From contig NZ_AVPK01000010.1 of NCBI RefSeq assembly GCF_000768685.1, positions 47,048 to 111,047 on the forward strand: a DNA stretch of 64,000 nt, read 5' to 3'. The notes beneath the pieces are model-generated. The model searched no databases. It saw nothing but the letters and a program-made list of their open reading frames with translations, and had not been told where the DNA came from. Source of the DNA: Knoellia subterranea KCTC 19937 (GTDB lineage: Bacteria; Actinomycetota; Actinomycetes; Actinomycetales; Dermatophilaceae). Positions 36,831 through 45,622 of this stretch are shown here, one piece after another (within the stretch, counting starts at the first letter, position 1; each line of letters begins with the position of its first letter). Both the position numbers and the translations under genes were made by a program.

Positions 36831-37883
36831 TCAGCCGCCGACGATCCAGCGCTCGGGGACGTCGTCGTCGTATGCCGTGTCGTCGTCCACCGGGACCGGC
36901 GTCACTTCGGCGGTGGCCACCGGACGCTCCGCAGCCTTGGCCTTCATCGTGTAGGTCGGGCGCGGGACCGGCACCGGGTCCCAGGTGAGCGGCATGTCGT
37001 CCTCGTCGACGGCGGGCGCCGACGACTCGACAACAGCCACGGGCGCGACCTCGGCCACGACCGGCTCGGGCGCAACAGCAACCTCAGCGGTGTGCGCGGC
37101 GACATCGAACGGTGCCGCCTCGGCCACGACCACGTCGTCAGCGGTTTCCGTCAGCTCTGCCAGCTCTGCCACCTCGTCGGCGCCGGACTCGGCAGCGACC
37201 ACGTCGCGTCGAACCGGAGCCTGCGTCCGAGCGGCCGGCGTCGCGGACACCCGCGTCGAGGCGACCGAAGCGCCGACCGGCTCTCGATCGACCCGGCCCT
37301 CGGCAGCCCGGCGGGCACGACCGCGGGCTGCGCGACGGGCACGCAGCTCGGCCTGGACACCGGAGCGGAGCCAGACGAACCCGGCTCCAGCCATCGTCAG
37401 CGGCACGACGACTGCCCACGGGACGAGCACGCCGACGAGCGACAGCACGCCGAAGACCACGGTGCCGAGGAGTCCGACGAGCACGACCATCCCGCGAGTG
37501 GCGCGGCCCGGCTGCATCGTGGGCTCGGCTGCAACAGGCTCGACCCGCGCGGCCGGCGCAGGGCGCTCGGCACGGACGGGGCGGTGGATCGAGACACCCG
37601 TGGAGGACGTCGTCGAGGGCACGGGGGCGCGGGCCTCGGCGCGCTTCACCGTGACCTGCGGACGGACCGCGCGAGCCGGGCTGACGGCATACGTGCGGGG
37701 TGCCTGCGCTCCGTGGTCGACGGACGGGAGCGGATCGCGGCGCTCGAGCACGCGCATCGTGCGAGAGAAGGCGTCGACCGACCGGATCGTGGCGAGGTGC
37801 TCGCGGCGACGGACCCAGTACTGGACGAAGTAGGCAGCCCAGATCCCGATGATGACCAGGAAGATGAGACTGCTCGGCTGCAC
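36831..37883 (-). CDS. glpR: Gephyrin-like molybdotransferase receptor GlpR
   Basis: 350 residues. N-terminal transmembrane helix (SLIFLVIIGIWAAYFVQYWV), then VRRREHLATIRSVDAFSRTM, a Pro/Ala-rich stretch, a helical hairpin in the membrane (GMVVLVGLLGTVVFGVLSLV and PWAVVVPLTMAGAGFVWL), and a long acidic C-terminal tail. This matches the actinobacterial receptor that holds the MoeA-like Glp at the division site and binds Wag31 in Corynebacterium. The Glp gene lies three genes upstream on the same strand, supporting the call. GTG start with TAACGT 7 nt upstream suggests its own leaderless promoter. Confidence 0.75.
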   Translation of the reverse strand: MQPSSLIFLVIIGIWAAYFVQYWVRRREHLATIRSVDAFSRTMRVLERRDPLPSVDHGAQAPRTYAVSPARAVRPQVTVKRAEARAPVPSTTSSTGVSIHRPVRAERPAPAARVEPVAAEPTMQPGRATRGMVVLVGLLGTVVFGVLSLVGVLVPWAVVVPLTMAGAGFVWLRSGVQAELRARRAARGRARRAAEGRVDREPVGASVASTRVSATPAARTQAPVRRDVVAAESGADEVAELAELTETADDVVVAEAAPFDVAAHTAEVAVAPEPVVAEVAPVAVVESSAPAVDEDDMPLTWDPVPVPRPTYTMKAKAAERPVATAEVTPVPVDDDTAYDDDVPERWIVGG

Positions 37884-37909
37884 GAATACGACGTTATGCG
37901 TGCGGGAGG

Positions 37910-38575
37910 TCAGTCAGTCGGACCCTTCTCGGTGTGTCGCGCACGTGACTGCTGTGACGTGTGGGTCAGACGGTCCATCACGGTGCACCCCTCGAGGTCC
38001 TCCGTCGTGAGCGCGAACGATCGGTGATCGCGCCAGTCGCCATCGATGTGCAACATCCGTCGGCGCAGACCCTCGTCCCGGAAGCCGAGCTTGCGGACGA
38101 CCGCGAGACTGGCGGCGTTCTCGGGGCGGATATTGATCTCGATGCGGTGGAGCGCGAGTTCGCCGAACGCATGGTCGGCGACGAGCGCCAGCGCGGTGGG
38201 GATGATCCCCTTCCCCGCGACCGACTGCGCCACCCAATAACCGACGCTGCACGACCGGAACGACCCCAGCACGATGTTGCTCACGTTGATCTGGCCCACG
38301 AGGCGGCCATCGGTCTCGATGACGAGCGGGATCATCCGGCCAGCGAGCGCGTCCTCCTGAAAGAGCTCGACGAGATCGTCGAAGGTCCGCGCCGACGTGA
38401 CCGGCACCGGCGACGTCGCGTCCCACGGCCCGAGCCAGTGCCGGTTGACGGCGCGCACCGACTGGTATTCGGCCGAGTCCTCCGAACGCAGTGGACGCAA
38501 GAGGATCGGCACGCCCTGCGGCGTCGTCCCGGTCAGCACCAGCGACCACTCTCGGCGCACCCGCGGCCACTTCAC
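37910..38575 (-). CDS. GNAT-family N-acetyltransferase (RimJ/RimL type)
   Basis: 221 residues. The acetyl-CoA-binding V-x-x-x-x-R/Q-G-x-G/A region is SVGYWVAQSVAGKGIIPTAL, the central strand GQINVSNIVLGSFRSCSVGY and the asparagine of ENAASLAVVRKLGFRDEGLR are RimJ/RimL hallmarks. Such enzymes acetylate N-termini of ribosomal or other proteins. It overlaps the end of moaB by 4 bp and sits between moaB and glpR, as is usual in actinobacterial Glp loci. Confidence 0.88.
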   Translation of the reverse strand: MKWPRVRREWSLVLTGTTPQGVPILLRPLRSEDSAEYQSVRAVNRHWLGPWDATSPVPVTSARTFDDLVELFQEDALAGRMIPLVIETDGRLVGQINVSNIVLGSFRSCSVGYWVAQSVAGKGIIPTALALVADHAFGELALHRIEINIRPENAASLAVVRKLGFRDEGLRRRMLHIDGDWRDHRSFALTTEDLEGCTVMDRLTHTSQQSRARHTEKGPTD

Positions 38576-39069
38576 GTGTGATCACCCCCGCCGATCTGGC
38601 TGAGGGCGTGACCGAGGACCGGCTCGAGCACGGACAGCGCGTCCCGCACGCCACCGGTCGACCCGGGCAGGTTGATGATGAGGGTTCGTCCGGCGACTCC
38701 GGCGAGCCCGCGGGACAGCATCGCTGTCGGCACACCGCCCGCGACCCCGGCCGCCCGGATGCTCTCGGCGATCCCGGGCATCACCCGGTCGAGCAGCGGC
38801 GCCGTCGCCTCGGGGGTGGCGTCGGTGGGGCTGATCCCGGTGCCGCCCGTGGTGAGCAGCAGGTCGGGCTGCGCGGCGAGCGCTGCCGAGAGCGCCTCCT
38901 CGACGTCCGCGTCGGCCACGACGGTGGCGTCGTCGACCTCGGCACCCCACTCGCGCAACGTTTCGACGATGAGGGCACCACCCCGATCGGGATAGACACC
39001 CTGTGCCGCCCTGGTCGACGCCGTCACGACAACGGCCCGCCGCCCGTCCAGCGGCCGTGGCTCGCTCAC
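38572..39069 (-). CDS. MogA/MoaB-family molybdenum cofactor biosynthesis protein
   Basis: 165 residues, MoCF_biosynth fold. Adenylylates molybdopterin before metal insertion. AVVVTASTRAAQGVYPDRGG is the opening strand and loop, LLLTTGGTGISPTDATPEAT the conserved TTGGTG substrate motif, and LIINLPGSTGGVRDAL the closing GSxxG motif. Overlaps moaC by 4 bp at its start. It could equally be called MoaB2 or MogA. Confidence 0.9.
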   Translation of the reverse strand: MSEPRPLDGRRAVVVTASTRAAQGVYPDRGGALIVETLREWGAEVDDATVVADADVEEALSAALAAQPDLLLTTGGTGISPTDATPEATAPLLDRVMPGIAESIRAAGVAGGVPTAMLSRGLAGVAGRTLIINLPGSTGGVRDALSVLEPVLGHALSQIGGGDHT

Positions 39070-39662
39070 TGCTCGGTCCAGTCGCCCGACCGCCCGCCGG
39101 ACTTCGCGGTGACCCGCACGTCGGTGATGCGGGCGTGCTTGTCGACGGCCTTGACCATGTCGATGAGGGCGAGGGCGGCGACGCTCACCGCGGTCAGGGC
39201 CTCCATCTCGATGCCCGTGCGATCCGCGGTGCGGACGGTCGCGGCAATGTCGACGCCGTCGTCGGCAACCTCGAGATCGACCGCCGCCGCGTGCACGGCG
39301 ACCGGGTGGGCGAGCGGGATGAGTTCCGGGGTCCTTTTCACTGCCTGTATGCCGGCCAGCCGCGCGACCGCGAGCGCGTCACCTTTCGGGACGGTCCCGT
39401 CGCGCAACGCTGCGACGGCAGCGGCGGACAGGAGGACGCGGCCGCGGGCACTCGCCTCGCGAGCGGTGACCGGCTTGGCCGAGACGTCGACCATGTGGGC
39501 CGTCCCGTCGGCCCGGACATGCGTCAGCCCCGAGCTCCCGGTCGACCCGCTCGCCTGCGTCGCCCCATTATCGGGTGACCCCACAAAGGCCCGCTCAACC
39601 CCGGGTGGCACGTCGGGCGAAGCGGACGTTCCTGGGGTCGAGCTGGGGTCATCGATGGCCAC
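39066..39662 (-). CDS. moaC: Cyclic pyranopterin monophosphate synthase
   Basis: 198 residues; the core MoaC is about 155, and the first 45 residues here are a non-conserved extension. MoaC converts the MoaA product (3',8-cyclo-GTP) to cyclic pyranopterin monophosphate. Conserved: HMVDVSAKPVTAREASARGR, the KGDALAVARLAGIQAVKRTP block, ELIPLAHPV, GIEMEALTAVSVAAL and DMVKAVDK. GTG start 4 bp after the Glp stop. Part of glp-moaC-moaB-GNAT. Confidence 0.95.
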   Translation of the reverse strand: MAIDDPSSTPGTSASPDVPPGVERAFVGSPDNGATQASGSTGSSGLTHVRADGTAHMVDVSAKPVTAREASARGRVLLSAAAVAALRDGTVPKGDALAVARLAGIQAVKRTPELIPLAHPVAVHAAAVDLEVADDGVDIAATVRTADRTGIEMEALTAVSVAALALIDMVKAVDKHARITDVRVTAKSGGRSGDWTEQ

Positions 39663-39665
39663 GGG

Positions 39666-40868
39666 TCAATTGTTCCCCACGAGCGGGAGCAACTGGACGG
39701 GGTCCCCCGGGCGGATCTTGCTGCGGTCCGCGGGCACGACGGCGAGATGCGTGGCGTCGGCGAGGGCGCCGAGCATGTGCGACCCCTGCCCGCCGGATGG
39801 ACGCGCCCCCTCGGCGTCGAGCACCACGCGGGTGAACTCGACCTTGCCCTCGACCGTCGACCAGCCCTGCGCGGCCACGGCCTCGACGAGTGTGGGCTCG
39901 GGGTCGAGCCCGGCGAGCGCCCGCAGGACGGGAAGCACGAACACGTGGAACGAGACGAACGAGCTCACCGGGTTGCCGGGCAGCGTGATGATCGGCGTCT
40001 GCCGCTCCCCCACAACGCCAGCCCCTTGGGGCATGCCGGGCCGCATGGCGACCTTGACGAACTCGACGGTCCCGGTCGCGGAGAGGACCTCCTTCACCGT
40101 GTCGTAGGCGCCCATCGACACCCCGCCGGTCGTGAGGATGAGGTCGACGTCGCGGTCGAAGGCGACCAGACCCTCGACCGCCCGGGCCTCGTCGCGCAGA
40201 CCGCCCACACCCGCGACCTCGGCGTCCGCCCCGGCGACGAGTGCCGCAAGCATCGGGCCATTGGAGTTGACGATCTCGCCGTGTCGAGGCGAGTGACCGA
40301 CCGGGACGAGCTCGTCGCCGGACGAGAAGATCGCGACTCGCGGGCGGGCCGCAACCGAAACCTCCGGAACGTTCGCGGCGGCGATGAGGGCCAGCCGGCC
40401 GGGCGTCACCACCGAGCCTGCGCGGAGCACGACGTCACCGGCGAGCACGTCCTCACCCCGACGACGCAGGTGTCGCCCGGGCTCGGCCGCCAAAGAGAGC
40501 GCGGCACGCTCCACTCCCCCATCGCTGTCCTCGACGGGCACGACCGCGTCTGCGCCCTCGGGCAACGGCGCGCCCGTCATGATCCGCATGGCCACCCCGG
40601 GACGGAGCACGTGCGAGCGGGTGTCTCCCGCAGCGATGTCCCCGTCGACGTCGAGGACGACCGGCGACCCCGATGTGGCGCCGACGACGTCTGCCGAGCG
40701 GACGGCATACCCGTCCATCGCCGAGTTGTCGAAGCCGGGAAGGTCCACGCGGGCGACCACGTCGGCAGCGAGGACACGTCCGAGTGAATCGGAGAGCTCG
40801 ACGGTCTCGGCGGGCAGAGCCGAGACGAGCGCGAGCACCGCGGCGCGGTGCTCCTCGACGGTCCTCAC
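39666..40868 (-). CDS. glp: Gephyrin-like molybdotransferase Glp (MoeA family)
   Basis: 400 residues. Domain order of MoeA: N-terminal dimer domain (PGFDNSAMDGYAVRSADV), a lasso with GAPLPEGADAVVPVED, the MoCF_biosynth domain ILTTGGVSMGAYDTVKEVL, MRPGMPQGAG and the FxLPGNPVSSFVSFHVFV active loop, and a C-terminal beta domain. Inserts molybdate into adenylylated molybdopterin. In Corynebacterium the Glp version also binds FtsZ and GlpR, moonlighting in division. A nearby GlpR gene argues for the Glp class. Its start overlaps the stop of the UGPase gene by 4 bp. Confidence 0.88.
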   Translation of the reverse strand: MRTVEEHRAAVLALVSALPAETVELSDSLGRVLAADVVARVDLPGFDNSAMDGYAVRSADVVGATSGSPVVLDVDGDIAAGDTRSHVLRPGVAMRIMTGAPLPEGADAVVPVEDSDGGVERAALSLAAEPGRHLRRRGEDVLAGDVVLRAGSVVTPGRLALIAAANVPEVSVAARPRVAIFSSGDELVPVGHSPRHGEIVNSNGPMLAALVAGADAEVAGVGGLRDEARAVEGLVAFDRDVDLILTTGGVSMGAYDTVKEVLSATGTVEFVKVAMRPGMPQGAGVVGERQTPIITLPGNPVSSFVSFHVFVLPVLRALAGLDPEPTLVEAVAAQGWSTVEGKVEFTRVVLDAEGARPSGGQGSHMLGALADATHLAVVPADRSKIRPGDPVQLLPLVGNN

Positions 40869-42253
40869 GCCTCACCCTCGAGGCGTGTGCCGTCCTGAAT
40901 CGTGCGAGGCCCGTCGGGCGCACGGACCGTCACGTCACCGACGCACACTACGTCTCGCCCGAACGTCACGTCTCCGTCCACGGCGAGCGAGCGTGCCTCA
41001 CGGATGGACGGCACCCCGTCGGGGAAGCGCGCGTCGAAGTCGTCGACGAACCGGAACTCGCTCGACAGGTCGATGAACGGCTCCTCGTGGTCGATGACGG
41101 ACACCACCCGACTCGCATCGTCCAGGTCATAGAGGTCGGAGCGGACGAGCAGCAGTTCGTTCGTCGTCTTGACCGGCCGGAAGCGGTCGCGGGGGACGAA
41201 GAGCGCCTGCGACCCCTCGAACACCTCGACCGCCGTGCCCATCGACGACTCGATCTGGATGACTGGTGTCGAGTCCTTGCGCGTCGGGTCGACGGTCTTG
41301 CGGTTGACGATGATCGGCAGTTCGAGCACCCCGGCGCGCTGGGCGAGCTCGTCCGCGAGGACGTCGAGGTCGATCCAGAGGTTGTTGACGTGGAAGTACT
41401 CGTGGCGTTCGTTGTCCGCGAAGAAGGCCTCCTCGCCGGGAGCCACCTGGGCGGAGTCGCGCAGCACGAGTCGCCCGTCTGCGCGTCGCCGGGCGAGGTG
41501 CCCGCCCTTGCGGTCGTTGCGGGTCCGCTCACACACCTCGGCGACATAGGGCACGCCATCGCGCGCCATCCACGCCGGGATGCGCGGGTCGCAGACTGCC
41601 CCGAGATTGTCCGCGTTGGACAGGAAGAGATAGCGAAAACCCCTGTCCCGCAACGTATCCAGCAGACCGCTCGACTGGAGTGCCACATAGACGTCGCCGT
41701 GCCCCGGCGGGCACCACTCGAGCTCAGGGTCGTCCGGCCACGACACGGGAGTGAGGTCGTCGGCGCGCAGCTTGGGTTCGGCGCTCTGGAGGAAGCTCAG
41801 CGGGAGCCCTTCCACGGCGAGGCCACCGTGGCGTTCGAGGATCGCCAGGGTCTCGGTCTGCGTGCGGAACGAGTCCATGAAGACGAGCGGCAGGTCGACG
41901 TCGTGCTCGGCCCTCAGGGCGAGCACCTGCTTGGCGATGATGTCGAGGAAGGTCAGTCCGTCACGCACGGGGAGGGCGGACTTCGGTCCGCTCACGCCCA
42001 TCGAGGTGCCCAGCCCGCCGTTGAGCTTGAGGACGACGGAGCGCGCGAGCCCCTCGCTCACTTCGTCGTCACTGACCTCGAGGTCGGCGAGGGCCTGGAC
42101 GGCGCCCAGCGGCTCGATCGTGTCCTCCTCGATATAGCCCGTCGCCCCCTCCTCGAGCATCACGTAGAACCGGGTGAAGGCGGCGATCGCGCGCTCGTCC
42201 ACGCCACGGGCGCGCATCAGGTCGGTGCTCTGCCGGAGTTGCTCCTCACGCAT
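40865..42253 (-). CDS. UTP-glucose-1-phosphate uridylyltransferase (UDPGP type)
   Basis: 462 residues. Eukaryotic-type UDPGP family rather than the 300-residue bacterial GalU. Nucleotide-binding VLKLNGGLGTSMGVSGPKSA, the Mg/UTP region VFMDSFRTQTETL, WCPPGHGDVYVAL, and FLSNADNLGAVCDPRI are conserved, as is NRKTVDP and the left-handed beta-helix tail. Makes UDP-glucose for envelope polysaccharides and trehalose. ATG 42253 follows TAGGGT by 7 nt; the upstream 62 in-frame residues are rejected. First gene of the run leading into glp. Confidence 0.92.
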   Translation of the reverse strand: MREEQLRQSTDLMRARGVDERAIAAFTRFYVMLEEGATGYIEEDTIEPLGAVQALADLEVSDDEVSEGLARSVVLKLNGGLGTSMGVSGPKSALPVRDGLTFLDIIAKQVLALRAEHDVDLPLVFMDSFRTQTETLAILERHGGLAVEGLPLSFLQSAEPKLRADDLTPVSWPDDPELEWCPPGHGDVYVALQSSGLLDTLRDRGFRYLFLSNADNLGAVCDPRIPAWMARDGVPYVAEVCERTRNDRKGGHLARRRADGRLVLRDSAQVAPGEEAFFADNERHEYFHVNNLWIDLDVLADELAQRAGVLELPIIVNRKTVDPTRKDSTPVIQIESSMGTAVEVFEGSQALFVPRDRFRPVKTTNELLLVRSDLYDLDDASRVVSVIDHEEPFIDLSSEFRFVDDFDARFPDGVPSIREARSLAVDGDVTFGRDVVCVGDVTVRAPDGPRTIQDGTRLEGEA

Positions 42254-42315
42254 GCTCGTCACCCTAGGGGACCGACACGCACTCTCGGCGCGGTGCCCGG
42301 GGTGACACTGGACCC

Positions 42316-42876
42316 GTGACCGACGACGCCACGAGCCGCGCCAAGGCCGAACTCCGACCGCAGCTGCTGGCCACGCGCCACGCCCTCTGCGCGGCCCGGG
42401 ATCGCAGCGCCGACAACCACGCCGTGGCGACCCTTGCACGCCGGCTCGTGGAGGACCTTGGCCTGGCCGCCGGGTCGACGGTCGCGGCCTACGAGGCCAT
42501 GCGAACCGAGCCGCCCACGGCGGCGACGATCGACGCGCTGGCCGCGCACGGCATACGCGTCATCGTTCCGATCACGTTGCCGGACAACGACCTCGACTGG
42601 TGCGTTGCCGAGGACGAGCGGCGTATGCCGTTGGGTCCCGACGCGATCTCGACCGCCGGTCTCGTCCTCGTCCCGGGACTGGCGGCCGACCGGTCCGGCG
42701 TGCGACTCGGCCGCGGCGGCGGAAGCTACGACCGGGCGCTCGCCCGTCGCGGAACGGACGCCCGGGTCCTCGTGGTCCTGCATCCCGGAGAACTCCTCGA
42801 CGCAGCGCTGCCCGCCGACGACTTCGACCAGCCCGTGGACGGGGTCCTCACGGCGGACGGCGTCACCCTGCTCTGA
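42316..42876 (+). CDS. 5-formyltetrahydrofolate cyclo-ligase
   Basis: 186 residues. Recycles 5-formyl-THF to 5,10-methenyl-THF with ATP. AKAELRPQLLATRHAL is the N-terminal arginine-rich motif, VAAYEAMRTEPPTAATIDAL the folate region, LVLVPGLAADRSGVRLGRGG then GSYDRAL the ATP-binding loop. GTG start, with GACACT 6 nt upstream. Divergent from the UGPase gene and convergent with the penicillin acylase gene; this position near glp/UGPase is common in actinobacteria. Confidence 0.93.
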   Translation: MTDDATSRAKAELRPQLLATRHALCAARDRSADNHAVATLARRLVEDLGLAAGSTVAAYEAMRTEPPTAATIDALAAHGIRVIVPITLPDNDLDWCVAEDERRMPLGPDAISTAGLVLVPGLAADRSGVRLGRGGGSYDRALARRGTDARVLVVLHPGELLDAALPADDFDQPVDGVLTADGVTLL

Positions 42877-42902
42877 GGCGCGACCCCGCGCGAGCCGATC
42901 GG

Positions 42903-45575
42903 TCAGTTCGTCTCGGGCACGAGCGTGAGTTCGTCCTCGGCGGCCTGACGCACAGCGTCCTCCGTAAAGGGCCATGGGTGCTGGCGACCCTTGACCCAGT
43001 CTTCGGTCTGGTCGTCGTAGTGGCCGTTGAAGGCGTGCCCACTCGCACCCGTCTGGTTGATCCACGTCGAACGATCGAGGTCACCGAGGTCGACAACCAT
43101 CCGCATCGACGGCGCCCAGTTCGTCGCGTAACCCTCGCTCGCGTCCCAGCCGTTCGCGTTGACGATGGACGAGCCACCACCCATCCGGTAGCCGCCGCGG
43201 TTGAAGATGGCCCGCACGACACCCGGCACCGATTCCCCACCGAGGACCTGGTGCTCGAGCTCCAACGTGTGCAGGGTTCCCCAGCGCCAGTCGTCGGGGT
43301 CCTTGCCGAGGCGCTTGGTGAGTTCGAGGCGGGCCTCGACCTGTGCCTGGCGGAGGATCTCGTCGCGGCCCTCGGTGATTCCCGCCGTCTGCCGGTTGTC
43401 CCACCACGCACTCTTGGGGTTCTCGATGAGACGGGTGACCGCGGCCCAGTAGCGGCTGCCCCCGTTGGACCGGAGGTCCTCGGGCACCTCGTCGTTGAAG
43501 AGAAGTTGCATGAGGTTGGACCACACGGCGTTGTAGTAGGCGGCCGCAGCTCCGGCCGGCGAATCGTCGGAGGGGGTCGTGTAGTCCCAGTCGCGGAGGA
43601 GGTCCTGCGCCTCACGCGTGAAGGCCACCTCCTGGTCCGAGTCGTCCGGGCCGCGCAGCGGGACACTGAGCAACGCCTTGACCAGGGTGGGAGCGACCTG
43701 GTTGCGCGTGTCCACCTGCATGTCGGCCATGTCCTGGACCGACACCTTGCCGCCGTCCCGGGTGTCCTGCTCGATGAGTTCACGGATGCGTTGCGCCCGG
43801 TAGCCGTAGTCCCACTCGGTCGTGAGGAAGGGAGTGCTGCTCGCCGTCACCGCCTGGTTGGCCGCAACGATGAAGCCCTCGGCAGGGTCGAGCGTCGAGG
43901 GCATGGCCTCGAACGGCACGTAACCCTTCCAGTCATAGGCCTCGTCCCAGCCGGGCGCGGGCCAGTAGCCGGGAGGTGCACCCGGGAACGCGGAGGTGCG
44001 GACCGGCACCTGGCCCGGCGCCTGGTAGCCGATGTGGCCGTCGACGTCGGCATAGACGAGGTTCTGCGCCGGGACGGCGAAGGATCGGGCCGCCTCGCGG
44101 AACTGCGCGAAGTCCTGGGCGATGTTCATCTGGAAGATCGCGTCCGCCGTCTTGCTCGGCTGCAGACCCGTCCACGCCATCGACACCGCGTAGTCCTGAC
44201 CGGGACCCGAGGTTCCCTGGGACTCGGGCACCGGTGAGCGCTCGCCCGCGTCGTCGAGCGTGTCCAGCACGTCGGACAGGAGCGGGCCGTGTCGCGTCGA
44301 CCGGACGGTGATCGCCTCGTCCGCCCTGCCGGCGACCTTGATGACCTCACGCCGGGTGTCTAGGGGTTCCCACGTCCCGTTGCGCAGCGCCCGCTCACCC
44401 TCGAGCTTCTCGAGGAAGAAGTCACTGACGTCCGGCCCGAGGTTGGTGAAACCCCACGCAATGCGGTCGTTGTGCCCGATGACGACGCCCGGGACGCCCG
44501 AGAAGGAGAACCCGGCCACGTCGAGCGGGCAGGCCTCGGAGCGCTCCCGGCAGTGCAGGCCCACTTGGTACCAGATGCCCGGCTGTCCGGGGGCGAGGTG
44601 CGGGTCGTTGGCGAGCAGTGGCTTCCCGGTGGCGGACTTCTCGGGCCCGACGACCCACGAGTTCGAGCCGATGCCGTCGCCCCGGCCCAGCAGCGCAGGG
44701 ACGGCATCGAGCGCTCGGCCCACGGCGGCATACGCGCTCTGCGCCGAGGGGGACGCCACGTCGCGCGGCGGCACCGGACCGGAGGACGAGGGCGGCGTCA
44801 CCGTCGACGTGCCCTCGGCCAGGGACGGCGGAATGGCGGACGACCGCTGACCCATGGCCGTCGCCGGGCTCCAATCCGTGGCCGACAGGATCGGCTGGTT
44901 CGCGTCGTCGTACGGCGGATAGAGCTCGGCGATCTGCGCCGGGCTGATCCGGGTCGAGAGACGGGCGCGGGCGAGCTCGTCGGAGTAGTCACCGCGCAGG
45001 TCCCAGGCCATCGCCTTGAGCCACGCGATGGAGTCGGCCGGCGTCCAGTCCTCGATCCGGTAGTCGTCGACCTGCATGCCGAGCACGGCATATTCGAGCG
45101 AGGCCTGCGACGGCGAGCGGCCGCGCAGGTAGGCGTTGACCCCGTCCGCATAGGCCTGGAGATAGGTGCGCGTCGACGGCGCCAGCGTCGGCAGCTCCGC
45201 CTCGGCGACCCGGCGCCACCCCATCGTGCGGATGACCTTGTCCGTCTCCAGACCCGCCTCACCGACGAGTTCGGACAGCCGGCCGGACGTGATGTGACGA
45301 CGCAGGTCCATCTCGAAGAATCGGTCCTGGGCGTGGACGAAACCCTGCGCCTTGGCGATGTCGGTGACGCTGTCGCCATAGATCTGCGGCACGCCGCGCT
45401 CGTCACGCAGGACGTCGACCTTGCCGCTCAGCCCGGGAACCCTGACCTGCCCCTCGGTCTGCGGGAACGAGCGCCGCACGAGCGAGACGCCGACGATCGA
45501 CAGGACGAGAGCGGCCACGACGATGACGCCGAGGACGCTCCACGCCACCCGGCGGGCAACACGGTGGGAGGTCAC
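42903..45575 (-). CDS. Penicillin acylase (Ntn-hydrolase) family protein
   Basis: 890 residues. N-terminal signal anchor (VAWSVLGVIVVAALVLSIVG). Penicillin acylases are made as one chain and cleave themselves; the new beta-chain N-terminal serine is in GIGSNSWVVGPEKSATGKPL near residue 303, preceded by a spacer (about 240-302). The alpha part has VDVLRDERGVPQIYGDSVTD and DRFFEMDLRRHITSGRLSEL. PLLANDPHLAPGQPGIWYQV and GVPGVVIGHNDRIAWGFTNL are substrate/active-site segments. Members hydrolyse penicillins, acyl-homoserine lactones or other amides; the true substrate is unknown. GTG start 6 nt after TAGTCT. Confidence 0.9.
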   Translation of the reverse strand: MTSHRVARRVAWSVLGVIVVAALVLSIVGVSLVRRSFPQTEGQVRVPGLSGKVDVLRDERGVPQIYGDSVTDIAKAQGFVHAQDRFFEMDLRRHITSGRLSELVGEAGLETDKVIRTMGWRRVAEAELPTLAPSTRTYLQAYADGVNAYLRGRSPSQASLEYAVLGMQVDDYRIEDWTPADSIAWLKAMAWDLRGDYSDELARARLSTRISPAQIAELYPPYDDANQPILSATDWSPATAMGQRSSAIPPSLAEGTSTVTPPSSSGPVPPRDVASPSAQSAYAAVGRALDAVPALLGRGDGIGSNSWVVGPEKSATGKPLLANDPHLAPGQPGIWYQVGLHCRERSEACPLDVAGFSFSGVPGVVIGHNDRIAWGFTNLGPDVSDFFLEKLEGERALRNGTWEPLDTRREVIKVAGRADEAITVRSTRHGPLLSDVLDTLDDAGERSPVPESQGTSGPGQDYAVSMAWTGLQPSKTADAIFQMNIAQDFAQFREAARSFAVPAQNLVYADVDGHIGYQAPGQVPVRTSAFPGAPPGYWPAPGWDEAYDWKGYVPFEAMPSTLDPAEGFIVAANQAVTASSTPFLTTEWDYGYRAQRIRELIEQDTRDGGKVSVQDMADMQVDTRNQVAPTLVKALLSVPLRGPDDSDQEVAFTREAQDLLRDWDYTTPSDDSPAGAAAAYYNAVWSNLMQLLFNDEVPEDLRSNGGSRYWAAVTRLIENPKSAWWDNRQTAGITEGRDEILRQAQVEARLELTKRLGKDPDDWRWGTLHTLELEHQVLGGESVPGVVRAIFNRGGYRMGGGSSIVNANGWDASEGYATNWAPSMRMVVDLGDLDRSTWINQTGASGHAFNGHYDDQTEDWVKGRQHPWPFTEDAVRQAAEDELTLVPETN

Positions 45576-45622
45576 CCTGCGAGACTAGGACAGCAAGAGG
45601 AGGCGACGAACGAGGACGGGCC

